Shown: positions 51,267 to 60,263 of the stretch, in pieces | How positions within the stretch are numbered: position 1 is the stretch's first letter | Layout: every line of letters starts with the position of its first letter | Program-made: the position numbers and the translations under genes | Assembly (NCBI RefSeq): GCF_001263205.1 | Contig: NZ_CP012333.1 | Location: forward strand, 3,534,001 to 3,598,000 | Source of the DNA: Labilithrix luteola | GTDB taxonomy: Bacteria; Myxococcota_A; Polyangia; Polyangiales; Polyangiaceae | DNA: 64,000 bases | Direction: 5' to 3' | Notes under the pieces: model-generated | What the model saw: the letters and a program-made list of their open reading frames with translations, nothing else | Told to the model about the DNA's origin: nothing | The model's database searches: none

Positions 51267-52225
51267 CAGCGCGAAGCGGCGCTCTTGAGAGCGGTCGACG
51301 CGCGCTCCATCCAGGTGATGACGTCGTCCGCCACTTCGCGGTTCACGTGCTGGCTGAGCTGCTGGATGCCGGTGGGGGAGGTGACGTTGACCTCGGTGAG
51401 CTTGCCGCCGATCACGTCGAGGCCGACGAAGATCAGCCCGTCTTTCTTGAGGCGCGGTGCGATGTCAGCCACGAGCGCGCGCTCTTCGGCCGTGACCTCG
51501 CACGCCTCGACGCTGCCTCCGACGTGGATGTTCGAACGGAGATCGTCGCTGCGGGGAACGCGGTTGATGGCGCCGAGCACCTCGCCGTCGAGCAGCAAGA
51601 TGCGTTTGTCGCCTTTCACCACGTTGGGCAAGTACTCCTGCACCATCGCCAGGCGACGACCCTCCTCGGTGAGGAGCTGGACGATCGCACGCGCGTTCTT
51701 GTCGTCCGGCGAGAGCATCATGACGCCGCTGCCGCCCGCGAGATCGAGCGGCTTGATGACACCGCGCCCGCCGACTTCCTTCACGAACGCGAAGATCTGA
51801 TCTTCGTTCGACGTGACCATCGTACGCGGCATCCACTTCGAGAAATGCAGCGTGTAGAGCTTCTCGTTGCTGTCGCGAAGACCGCGCGGGTCGTTCATCA
51901 GCACGGTTTTGCCGCGCGCGAGCTCGAGGAGCAGCGTCGAATAGAGGTACATCGCGTCGAACGGCGGGTCTTTGCGGATGAAGACGCCGTCCGTGTCCGC
52001 GATTTTCACCTCTTCACGGGTCCCGAAGACCGCATACGGAGGCGTGTTGCTCACGGTAAGATGCTGGACCCGCGCGAAGACTTCGCCGCCCTTCGCGAAC
52101 AGATCGCGAGGCTCGCAGTGGAGAGCCTCATGGCCTCGCGCTTGTGCAGCGCGCAGAAACGCGAAGGTCGTATCCTTGTCGGGAAGAACACGATCCATCG
52201 GATCCATCACGTAGACGAATCGCAT
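51266..52225 (-). CDS. gshB: Glutathione synthetase
   Basis: 319 residues from ATG 52225. ATP-grasp enzyme joining gamma-Glu-Cys and Gly. MRFVYVMDPMDRVLPDKDTTFAFLRAAQARGHE matches the GshB N-terminus; the ATP-grasp core has DGVFIRKDPPFDAMYLYST, NDPRGLRDSNEKLY, GRGVIKPLDLAGGSGVMML, and GLDVIGGKLTEVNVTSPTGIQQLS. Head-to-head with the gamma-glutamyltransferase gene (ATG codons share the sequence CATG), and its stop is coupled to the FHA gene. No gshA seen in the window. Confidence 0.95.
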   Translation of the reverse strand: MRFVYVMDPMDRVLPDKDTTFAFLRAAQARGHEALHCEPRDLFAKGGEVFARVQHLTVSNTPPYAVFGTREEVKIADTDGVFIRKDPPFDAMYLYSTLLLELARGKTVLMNDPRGLRDSNEKLYTLHFSKWMPRTMVTSNEDQIFAFVKEVGGRGVIKPLDLAGGSGVMMLSPDDKNARAIVQLLTEEGRRLAMVQEYLPNVVKGDKRILLLDGEVLGAINRVPRSDDLRSNIHVGGSVEACEVTAEERALVADIAPRLKKDGLIFVGLDVIGGKLTEVNVTSPTGIQQLSQHVNREVADDVITWMERASTALKSAASR

Positions 52226-52250
52226 GCGAAAAACCTCGGTCCGCAGCCTA

Positions 52251-54023
52251 GTGCATCGAGTGGGGCGAAGCGACGGGAACTTGGATGCCCCGCGAGGGTG
52301 GACGGGGTCGCATCGGCTCCGTTTGGCGGCCATCGGTGCAGCCGCGCTCACCGCGCTCGGGCTCTTGCTGCCGAAGGCTTCGACCGCAGCATACCCGCCG
52401 AGCGCCGAGGGGCGGTCGTATGCGGCCGCGGCGGACCACGCGGAAGCGAGTCGGGCGGCGCTCGACGTCATGGCGCAAGGTGGGAACGCGGTCGATGGCG
52501 CGATTGCAGCATCGCTCGTGCTGGGCGTCGTGAACCCGTCGGCAAGCGGCATCGGCGGCGGCGGCTTCGCCATGGTGTACACGGCGAAAGATCAGAAGGT
52601 CTCGGTCGTCGACTTTCGCGAGACCGCGCCATCGAGTTACTCGGGTGACGTTCTCTGGGCGAAGAAGATGGATCGCTCGCGCTGGTCCGGTCCGCGCGGA
52701 GGAAGCGTCGGTGTTCCCGGCGAGCCGGCAGGCCTCGAGATGCTCTCTCGCAAGTGGGGAAGGAAGTCTCTCGCCGACGACGCGGCCCCCGCTGTCGCCC
52801 TCGCGCAGAACGGCTTCTATCTCGCCAAGCACACGGCCGAAGTCGTCGCCGCGTTCAAAGAGCGCCTGCAGACGATGCCGGACTTCGCGTCGTCGTTCTT
52901 GCCGGGCGGAAATCCCGCCGGCCATGCCGCGCGCATCAAGCGGCCGGAGCTCGCCAAGACGCTCGTGCGCTTCGGAGCCGAGGGCAAGAAGTCGATCTAC
53001 GAAGGCCCCACGGCCAAGAAGATCGCCGACGCCGTGCGCGCGGCCGGCGGGACGATGACCACGGACGATCTCGCCGCCTACAAGCCTCAAGAGCGCGCTC
53101 CGCTCACGCGTACGATCGACGGGCGCACCATCTACACCATGCCTGCGCCGTCGGCCGGTGGCCTCATGCTCCTCGAGACCATGACCATGTTCGGTGCGAG
53201 CAAGAACTCCCCGCTCGCCACGATGGGGTTCGGCTCGAGCGCGTACTTGCACACGCTCGCGGAGGCGATGCGCGGCGCCTTCGCCGACCGCGCGCGCGTG
53301 GCCGGCGATCCGGATCTCGACCCGCAGGTTCTCAAGGCCTACGACGCTGCGCTCGATCCCGCGCAGCTGATGGCGCGCCGCAAGCGTATCGAAGCCACGA
53401 AGACGCACGCTCCGACCGACTTCAAGACCAAGGAGCAGGGCACGAGTCACGTGGTCGTGGCCGACCAGGAGGGCAACGTGGTGGCGCTCACCACGACGGT
53501 CAACGGTCCGTTCGGCGCGAGCATCGTCGCAGGTGACACTGGAATCCTGCTGAACAACGAGCTCGACGACTTCTCCTCCCCCGACGACGTGAAGCCCTTC
53601 GGCGTGACGGGCGGCGGGCCGAATGCGCCGCGGCCGCGTGCGCGTCCGGTATCGAGCATGACGCCCACCATCGTCGTGGAGAACGGCGCACCCATCCTGG
53701 CGCTCGGCGGGTCGGGCGGCGCGCGCATCGCGACCGGCACCACGCAGGCCGCCCTTGCACGCCTGGTGTTCGGCCTCGACCCGACCGTTTGCGTGTCGCA
53801 GCCGCGCATCCACACACAGGGCCCGACGCTCCTCGTCGACCCCGAGGTTCCCCTCGACGTGCGTGAAGGCCTCAGGGCCCGCGGCGAGAACGTGGACGAC
53901 GACCCGTTCCTCGGCTCGGCCATCCAGATGATCGCCTGGGACCGCTCGGGCCCGGCGACGGGCCGGCCCAAGATTCTCGCGGCGGCCGACCCGCGAAAGG
54001 CCGGTTTCGCCGTCGCGCGCTGA
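52251..54023 (+). CDS. ggt: Gamma-glutamyltransferase
   Basis: About 590 residues from GTG 52251; ATG 52224 in the same frame would overlap the gshB start. Signal peptide (LRLAAIGAAALTALGLLLP), then DHAEASRAALDVMAQGGNAVDGAIA, SGIGGGGFAM, and the autoprocessing site QGTSHVVVADQ with nucleophile Thr ~398, plus later PRPRARPVSSMTPTIV and LALGGSGGARIATGT. A periplasmic Ntn hydrolase that cleaves glutathione. Large and small subunit regions are both complete. Confidence 0.93.
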   Translation: MHRVGRSDGNLDAPRGWTGSHRLRLAAIGAAALTALGLLLPKASTAAYPPSAEGRSYAAAADHAEASRAALDVMAQGGNAVDGAIAASLVLGVVNPSASGIGGGGFAMVYTAKDQKVSVVDFRETAPSSYSGDVLWAKKMDRSRWSGPRGGSVGVPGEPAGLEMLSRKWGRKSLADDAAPAVALAQNGFYLAKHTAEVVAAFKERLQTMPDFASSFLPGGNPAGHAARIKRPELAKTLVRFGAEGKKSIYEGPTAKKIADAVRAAGGTMTTDDLAAYKPQERAPLTRTIDGRTIYTMPAPSAGGLMLLETMTMFGASKNSPLATMGFGSSAYLHTLAEAMRGAFADRARVAGDPDLDPQVLKAYDAALDPAQLMARRKRIEATKTHAPTDFKTKEQGTSHVVVADQEGNVVALTTTVNGPFGASIVAGDTGILLNNELDDFSSPDDVKPFGVTGGGPNAPRPRARPVSSMTPTIVVENGAPILALGGSGGARIATGTTQAALARLVFGLDPTVCVSQPRIHTQGPTLLVDPEVPLDVREGLRARGENVDDDPFLGSAIQMIAWDRSGPATGRPKILAAADPRKAGFAVAR

Positions 54024-54029
54024 GCGTTT

Positions 54030-54392
54030 TCAGCCGCGCGGTCGGAGGAACTCGGCGATGCGAATCAGTCCGTCCTGCTCGGTGTAGCGGACCACGACGG
54101 TGCCCGACACGCGCTCGCCGGTGTCTTTGCGAACACGCGACCAGTGCTCGAGCTCGACGACGTGCTCGCCGAGGACGATGCGCTCGTCGACACGCCCGTG
54201 CACGTCACGATGCGCGTCGAACATCGTGCGGTAACGCTCGCGGAACGCGTCCATGCCGCGCGTGGTGCACGTGCCCTCGTGGTCGAGCACCATCACGTCG
54301 GCGTGGTAGCAGGCGCAGAACGCGTCGAGATCGGCTCGGTTGTAGGCCTCGAGCTGGCGCTTCGAGAGCGCTACGACCAGCGGCTCGCTCAT
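54030..54392 (-). CDS. SnoaL/NTF2-like domain protein
   Basis: 120 residues from ATG 54392. Single NTF2-fold domain: LSKRQLEAYNRADLDAFCACYHADVMVLDHEG and HRDVHGRVDERIVLGEHVVELEHW, close to the nuclear-transport-factor-2-like (SnoaL) steroid/polyketide isomerase-like group; no catalytic residues can be assigned. The ATG overlaps the stop of the histone-tailed gene (ATGA), so both come from one message. Function unknown. Confidence 0.85.
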   Translation of the reverse strand: MSEPLVVALSKRQLEAYNRADLDAFCACYHADVMVLDHEGTCTTRGMDAFRERYRTMFDAHRDVHGRVDERIVLGEHVVELEHWSRVRKDTGERVSGTVVVRYTEQDGLIRIAEFLRPRG

Positions 54393-55261
54393 CGCTTGCG
54401 CGTCGTCTTCTTGGGCGCGGCCTTCGCGGGCGCCTTCTTTGCGGGGGCGTTCTTCGAGGCCGTCTTCTTGGTCGCGACCTTCTTGGCGCTCGGCTTCTTC
54501 GTCTCGACCTTCTTCGGAGCCGCGACCTTCTTGGCCGTCTTCTTGGCGCTCGGCCTCTTCGTCACGACCTTCTTGGTGGCCGCCTTCTTCGGGGCCTTGG
54601 CGCCCTTCGCGGTGAGCACGAGCGTCCACGCGCCGCCGCCTTCACTGCCCGCATACTCGGCGACGAAGCCCGAAGCTCCAGCCCACCAGCGTGCGAAGCT
54701 GTCCGACGCCTGCTTCACGGGTGCGAGCTTGCGCTCCTTGGCGAGCTTCGCGCCGTGCTTGCCCTTCGAGGTCTTCGACGTATACGTCGCCGAATCCGCC
54801 GCGCGTTCGAGCAGGATGCGCGCGAGCATCGTGGCCCCATCGTCGGCGCAGGGCTGAGCGTGCGACTGCTCGACGGTGTCCTGGCCCCAGCCGAGCCCGT
54901 CCGCACCGATGAAGTAAACGACGCCGTCGGGGCTGTACACGACCGGAATGAGCTGCTCGTGCTCGAGGCCTTCGCCGCCGCGAAGCGGCTCGTGCAGGCC
55001 GCTCTGGAGGCAGTTTTCGGCGCCGATGAGCCAGATGTCGTCGTCCTCTTGGTTTGCCGCGCTCTCGTGGTCGGGCACGTCGAGTCCGCCGAAGGTGGCG
55101 TCGAACTTCGCCACCGTCGCGGTGAGTGTGTACTCGTTGTCCTTGAGAAGGGTTGCCAGCTCCTTCTTGCTGCCCGGCGTGCGCTGCGCGTCGTGCTGGG
55201 TGAGGATGGCGAAAGCTTCGGCGGGGAGGTGAGCGCGGAGCGACTCGAGCGGACTCTTCAT
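54389..55261 (-). CDS. SMI1/KNR4-like (tentative) domain fused to a histone H1-like tail
   Basis: 290 residues. Residues ~1-215 look like an SMI1/KNR4-type fold (VAKFDATFGGLDVP near 50-63, IWLIGAENC, LIPVVYSPDGVVYFIGADGLGWGQD), assigned by pattern only. Residues 219-290 are Lys/Ala/Pro/Thr-rich with repeats of the type KKVxTKKPSAKKxA, as in H1 tails and the gene at 37926. SMI1-like proteins occur as immunity or scaffold proteins. The tail should tether the domain to DNA. No membrane helix. Confidence 0.7.
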   Translation of the reverse strand: MKSPLESLRAHLPAEAFAILTQHDAQRTPGSKKELATLLKDNEYTLTATVAKFDATFGGLDVPDHESAANQEDDDIWLIGAENCLQSGLHEPLRGGEGLEHEQLIPVVYSPDGVVYFIGADGLGWGQDTVEQSHAQPCADDGATMLARILLERAADSATYTSKTSKGKHGAKLAKERKLAPVKQASDSFARWWAGASGFVAEYAGSEGGGAWTLVLTAKGAKAPKKAATKKVVTKRPSAKKTAKKVAAPKKVETKKPSAKKVATKKTASKNAPAKKAPAKAAPKKTTRKR

Positions 55262-55313
55262 GGCCGGCTCCCTACTAGCGCGAAGCGGCGTCCGCGGGCG
55301 TCAAATCGCGCGT

Positions 55314-57851
55314 TCAAGGGCGCGTGCGCAGCCCATCCTGTGGGAAGGTCGGCTCCGAAGTCGGCTCCGCGAGGCAGCCGCGCTGGTCGTCGCTCGAGAG
55401 CAGGTCGCCGAACAGTCGCGCGGCGTCGGTTCCCATGCCTTCGCCGAAGGCGACGTCGACCGGGTTGATGACGTTCAGGTAGCAAGGAAACGTCGGGTGA
55501 TCGACGGCCTTGCCCTCGTCACGCCACCAGTAGAAGAGCCGGCGGACACTCCAGAGGTAGCCGTACTCGTAGGCCGTCGGGTTGTCTCGCCACGCCGCGA
55601 TCCGATCGGCGGGCACGCGGTAGCGCTTCTCGCGCTCGGTCACGATCGTCTGCGCCGTGTCGAGCGCGTGGCGAGCCTCCGTGAGTCGCGCGCGGCGCGT
55701 GGCGTCGGGTGTATCCCAGTAACCGTCGACGTAGTCGTAGAGCCCATGCACCTGCTTGGCGCGCAGGGCGGTCATGCGCATCGCGTCGGCGAGGTCGTCG
55801 TAGAGATCGCGCGCGTGCGCGGGGATCTTGGCGCGGAGCGCATCGCCGCGATCGGCGAGGGCTCCGAAGCGCGTTTCCATCGCGGCGAGGAGCGGCCCGA
55901 CCTCCGCCGAATAACCCGGTCCGCCATGCAGCGGATTGCGCATGTCGACGAGGCCGAGCTTGTCGGGCTGGGTCATGGCGAAGGCTTTGGCGGGCGTACC
56001 CTGCGCGAGCTTGGCGACGTCGTCCCACGTCTCCCAGCCCTGGAGGTACGCCTGGCCATTGCGCATGGCGATGGTTTTGGGCGGATTGCCGTTCACGCGC
56101 CCTTCGATCAGGAGCTCCTGCTCGGCCTTCACCACGTCGACGACGAAATCGACGACGTCGTTCTGCGCGGCCCCGAACACGCGGAAGCGGGCACCGAGCG
56201 CACTCCGAAGCGCGGCTTCTTGCGAGGCGGCGTTCGGCTCCGGTTGCCACGCAGCGCGCGCCGCGACGACGTCGTTGAGCCAATAGCCCCATTCCCAGCC
56301 GCTCGAGAAGACGAGCTGGCCGTCGATGTGTTTGCCTGCGTTCGGGCCGAGGCCCAGTTTCCCGGCATCTTCGTCGGCGGCGATGAGGCGTAGGTCGGAG
56401 AGACGCCGATCCGCGTAGAGCGGCAAGAAGAGCGGAACGTCGATGTCGAAGCTCACCCAGTACGCCGACTCCGGGTACCAGATCACGCGGCGTGAACCGG
56501 CTTCGGCGCGGATGAAGTCGCGCATGTATCCGAAGTCCGTGTTGCCGTAGGTCGGGGCTGGATCGGTCAGACCGTAGTGCTGGACGGTGTGGGGCAACAC
56601 GCCGAGCCGCGGATCGGCATGATGCGGCAGCATGTTGAAGTTGATCGGCTTGCCCGTGATGGGATCGGGGTAGCCGTCGGCGACCTGGCCTTGCGAGCAA
56701 TGCACCTTGATGGCCGAGGTCGTGCCCGAATAGTGGGCGTCGAGGTACTTCGGCACCTCGTTCATCCACGCGAGCATGCGCTCGGGCGCCGGATGGGTGA
56801 ACTCGCTCGTTCCGGCCTCGATGTTCACGAAGTCCCAGTGCGCGCGCATGAGCCAGTCGATGCTCTTGTCGATCTGCGCGAGCTCTTCGTTCACGTCACC
56901 GTCGCCGCCGCCGTTCGGGAGCATGCGGTAGCTGTGCTGCTGCGCGAACGCGATCGGCGCGTCGATGCCCGCCTGGATGCCGAACGCGTGCGCCCGCTCG
57001 ACGAGCTTCGCGAGACGTTCGAGGCGCACATCGGAATCGGCGAACGCCGCCCACGACTTCGCGGTCAGGAGGAACCACTCGACCGCGTTTTCGCCGTTCG
57101 CGATGCACCACTCGAGAAAGCGATCCCACTCGGGGAGCATCGCTTCGAAGCCGGCCGCGTCGTCAGGGCCCGCGCTGCCCCACCCCTGGAGCATCTCGGT
57201 GAGCTCGAGGGGGTGCTGCGTGTGGAGATGGATGATGCGCTCGTCCCAGCGCGGCGATTCGCGACGATCGATGGCCTTCGAAGGAATGCCGAGCGTCGGA
57301 GGAACGGTGGGGGCGAGCGGATGAAGGAACGCGAAGCCGAGCTCCTCGAGCAGCGCATAAGCGCCGTGGAGCGCGCCGAGGTTGCCGTGAGGTCGGATCT
57401 TCGCTGGAACGCCGTCGGCCACGAGCAGCATGCCGTCGCCTCGCTTCGCCGAACGAAGGACGTAGCTCTCGGCGGGGAGAGAGCCGAGGTCCGACGCGGG
57501 GATCACCGAGCGCGCGACACTCGAGTTGCCGATCGCAAGGGCGAGCGAATCCGCCGCGAGCGAAATCGGAAGGGCGTCGGCGGCGATCTCCTGCGGGGCC
57601 CTTCCCAGGGCACTTCCGACGAGCGAAGTGATGCGTGCGCGGACGGCTGCGTCGACGTCGTCACCGTAGACGAGGAAGACGCCGGACGCAGGCGTGGTGC
57701 CATCGGCTCCCGGACCGGTCTGCTGCTCCGTGCCGGGACCTCGTGCGTTCGCATCGCTGTCCGAGCCGCACGCGGCTGACGCAGGCGCGAGAGCCAAGAC
57801 GAGCAGACCAGCGAGAGCGAGCCCCGAACACGCTGAAAGCCTCGTTCGCAC
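55314..57851 (-). CDS. Large lipoprotein with glycoside-hydrolase-like TIM-barrel
   Basis: 845 residues from GTG 57851. Lipobox SAAC (~28). The N-terminal domain has ESYVLRSAKRGDGMLLVADG and GALHGAYALLEELGFAFLHP, the pattern of the auxiliary alpha/beta domain before GH20/GH67/GH84 (DUF4838-type) barrels. The barrel-like middle carries several Asp/Glu/Trp motifs (GENAVEWFLLTAKSWAAF, DFVNIEAGTSEF, IWYPESAYWVSFD, GWEWGYWLNDVV). A helical C-terminus with DALRAKIPAHARDLYDDL follows. No reaction can be assigned. Probably acts on a polysaccharide or glycan at the cell surface. Confidence 0.8.
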   Translation of the reverse strand: MRTRLSACSGLALAGLLVLALAPASAACGSDSDANARGPGTEQQTGPGADGTTPASGVFLVYGDDVDAAVRARITSLVGSALGRAPQEIAADALPISLAADSLALAIGNSSVARSVIPASDLGSLPAESYVLRSAKRGDGMLLVADGVPAKIRPHGNLGALHGAYALLEELGFAFLHPLAPTVPPTLGIPSKAIDRRESPRWDERIIHLHTQHPLELTEMLQGWGSAGPDDAAGFEAMLPEWDRFLEWCIANGENAVEWFLLTAKSWAAFADSDVRLERLAKLVERAHAFGIQAGIDAPIAFAQQHSYRMLPNGGGDGDVNEELAQIDKSIDWLMRAHWDFVNIEAGTSEFTHPAPERMLAWMNEVPKYLDAHYSGTTSAIKVHCSQGQVADGYPDPITGKPINFNMLPHHADPRLGVLPHTVQHYGLTDPAPTYGNTDFGYMRDFIRAEAGSRRVIWYPESAYWVSFDIDVPLFLPLYADRRLSDLRLIAADEDAGKLGLGPNAGKHIDGQLVFSSGWEWGYWLNDVVAARAAWQPEPNAASQEAALRSALGARFRVFGAAQNDVVDFVVDVVKAEQELLIEGRVNGNPPKTIAMRNGQAYLQGWETWDDVAKLAQGTPAKAFAMTQPDKLGLVDMRNPLHGGPGYSAEVGPLLAAMETRFGALADRGDALRAKIPAHARDLYDDLADAMRMTALRAKQVHGLYDYVDGYWDTPDATRRARLTEARHALDTAQTIVTEREKRYRVPADRIAAWRDNPTAYEYGYLWSVRRLFYWWRDEGKAVDHPTFPCYLNVINPVDVAFGEGMGTDAARLFGDLLSSDDQRGCLAEPTSEPTFPQDGLRTRP

Positions 57852-57992
57852 GGCTAAGCACTACGATCTCGCGTGCGGCCGCGCCCGTGCAAAACGCGTC
57901 TCGCGCGTGCGCGACGCCGAAATCCGAGGGGCCCGATGCGGGACCGACACGACGTGTGACGAATCCGCAACGGGAAGGGCGTATGTCGCCCT

Positions 57993-60197
57993 TCAGTTCA
58001 ATCCGAGTCGAGAGGCGAGGAACGTGTAGACGAGCGCGTCGACGTACGCCCGCTGCTTGAGATCGGCCGCGCCTCCATGACCACCCTCGATGTTTTCGTA
58101 ATAGAGCGGCTTGTAACCTTCGGCCTCGAGGCGGGCGACCATCTTGCGCGCGTGTCCAGGGTGCACGCGATCGTCCTTGGTGGACGTGGTGTAGAGCACC
58201 GGTGGGTAGGCCGCGCCGCGCTTCGTGTTGTGGAGCGGGGAGAACTTGGCGAGCGCGGCCCAGTCCTGGGCGTTGTCCGGATCTCCGTATTCGCTCATCC
58301 ACGAGGCTCCGGCGAGAAGCTTGTGGTACCGCTTCATGTCGGTGAGGGGCACCATGCTCACGACAGCCCCGAACAGCTCGGGGCGCTGCGTGAGCATCAC
58401 GCTCGTGAGGAGACCGCCGTTGCTTCCGCCCATGACGCCCAGCGTCTTCGCCGTGGCCACGCCGCGATGGACGAGGTCCTCGGCCACGGCCGCCAGGTCG
58501 TCGTAGGCGTTCTGACGCTTTTCCTTGATGGCCGCCTTGTGCCATTCGGGGCCGTACTCGCCACCGCCGCGGAGGTTTGCGAGGACGAACGTGCCTCCGC
58601 GCTCGAGCCATGCCACGCCGCGCGCAGCGCCGTAACTCGGCGTCTGGGAGATCTCGAACCCACCGTAGGCCGAGAGCAACGTCGGACCCGGCTTGGTCTC
58701 GCCCTTCTTGCGGACCTCGAAGTAGGGAATCTTGGTGCCGTCTTTCGACGTCGCGAAGTGCTGGCTGACCTCCAGGCCGGACGCCTCGAAGAACGACGGA
58801 TTACGCTTGATGACCTCGCGCTTGCCGGTCGTCGTGTTCCAGTACGAGAGGGTGTTGGGGACCGTGAAATCTTCGGTCCAGAGCCACACGTCGTCGGTGC
58901 TGTCGTCGTCGACGGGTCCGACGTGAATGGAGCCGGCGTTCTCGTCGAGTGGGCTCGCTACCCACGGGCTCGTCGGGCTCTTGCGCGCGAAGATGGAGAT
59001 CTTGCTCTTCACGTCGGAGAGGACGTTGATGACGAGCTTGTTTTTCAGGGTGGTGAGCGTCTTGAGCGACGTCCCGGCCGTGGGCTCGAAGAGCACCTGG
59101 AACTCGCGCTTCCCTGCCAGGAACGGCGTGAGCTTCGCGGCGAGCAAGCTGCCCTTCGCGTAGGTCTTGTCACCAACGCGCCAGTCCGAGCGGAGGCGCA
59201 CGAAGAGATCTTCGTCCCACGGAACCACGTTCGCGTCTTCCGGCACGTCGAGGCGAATGAGCTTTCCGCCTTGGAGAAGGGACACCTCGTGGCGCTCGAA
59301 GTCGATGGCGCGCGAACACTCGTCCTGCGCGTGCCCGTGCGTGAAGCTGCGCGAACAACCTCCGCCGAGGTCCGACTCGTGCGCCTCGAAGATCGTCTTG
59401 GCGCTCGCGAGCGGCGTGCCGCGCTTCCATTCCTTGGAGATGCGCGGGTAGCCCGCCTTGGACATCGAGCCCGGGCCGAAGTCCGTGCCGACGTAGATCG
59501 TGTTCTCGTCCTTCCAGGATACGTTCAACTTCGCCTGCGGAAGCTCGAAGCCGCCCTTCACGAAGGCCTTCTTCTCGACGTCGAACTCGCGCACGATCTC
59601 GGCGTCGCCACCGCCGCGTGACAGCCGCACGAGGCACTTGACCTCGCGCGGATAGAGGCACGTCATGCCGTGGTAGACGAAGCTCTCGTTCTCGGCCTTG
59701 TTGAGCGCGTCGATGTCGAGGAGCGTCGTCCACGTGGGGGACGGCTTCTTGAAATCCGCGAAGCTCGTCGTTCGCAAGATCCCGCGCGGGTGATCGCCGT
59801 CGGTCCAGAAGTTCCGGACGGTGCTGCCGACGACCCACGGCGCGGGGATTTTGTCCTTCGAGCCGTGGACGGCGAGCAAGCGCGCTTCCAGCGCACGAAA
59901 GCCCGGAGCGGCGGTGAGCTCGCCCTCGGACACCGTGTTGTGAGCCCGTGCGAACGCGAGCGAGCGTTCTCCGTCGACCTGTTCGAGGTAGAGCAGGTCG
60001 TCGTCAGTGGGCTCGCTCGCGACGGGCTTCGGCGGGACGGGCGGTGCACTCGTCGGCATCGAGGGCGCCTGCGCGGTGGGGCTGGGGGAGCTCCCGCATC
60101 CGGCGGTGAGGAAGGCCGCCGTGATGACCAGGCTTCCACCTACGAGGCGCAACCGCGCGTTGGTGCTTGCTCGAGCTTCCGTGTCCGTCGCCTTCAT
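57993..60197 (-). CDS. Prolyl oligopeptidase (S9A) lipoprotein
   Basis: 734 residues from ATG 60197. Signal with lipobox LTAGC (~34). Seven-bladed propeller region ~70-430, then the alpha/beta-hydrolase domain: SAYGGFEISQTPSYG, LRGGGEYGPEWH, catalytic Ser592 in GVMGGSNGG, Asp675/676 in STKDDRVHP, and His707 in EGGHGG. Cleaves short peptides after proline. The lipid-anchored location is unusual for this normally cytosolic or periplasmic enzyme but common in myxobacteria. Downstream of the beta-lactamase gene on the same strand. Confidence 0.93.
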   Translation of the reverse strand: MKATDTEARASTNARLRLVGGSLVITAAFLTAGCGSSPSPTAQAPSMPTSAPPVPPKPVASEPTDDDLLYLEQVDGERSLAFARAHNTVSEGELTAAPGFRALEARLLAVHGSKDKIPAPWVVGSTVRNFWTDGDHPRGILRTTSFADFKKPSPTWTTLLDIDALNKAENESFVYHGMTCLYPREVKCLVRLSRGGGDAEIVREFDVEKKAFVKGGFELPQAKLNVSWKDENTIYVGTDFGPGSMSKAGYPRISKEWKRGTPLASAKTIFEAHESDLGGGCSRSFTHGHAQDECSRAIDFERHEVSLLQGGKLIRLDVPEDANVVPWDEDLFVRLRSDWRVGDKTYAKGSLLAAKLTPFLAGKREFQVLFEPTAGTSLKTLTTLKNKLVINVLSDVKSKISIFARKSPTSPWVASPLDENAGSIHVGPVDDDSTDDVWLWTEDFTVPNTLSYWNTTTGKREVIKRNPSFFEASGLEVSQHFATSKDGTKIPYFEVRKKGETKPGPTLLSAYGGFEISQTPSYGAARGVAWLERGGTFVLANLRGGGEYGPEWHKAAIKEKRQNAYDDLAAVAEDLVHRGVATAKTLGVMGGSNGGLLTSVMLTQRPELFGAVVSMVPLTDMKRYHKLLAGASWMSEYGDPDNAQDWAALAKFSPLHNTKRGAAYPPVLYTTSTKDDRVHPGHARKMVARLEAEGYKPLYYENIEGGHGGAADLKQRAYVDALVYTFLASRLGLN

Positions 60198-60263
60198 GGC
60201 GCCGAACGTTACTACCAACCCCTCCGCCAAGGCAGCGTGACGGCGTGGTCGGGCTCCCGCGAG

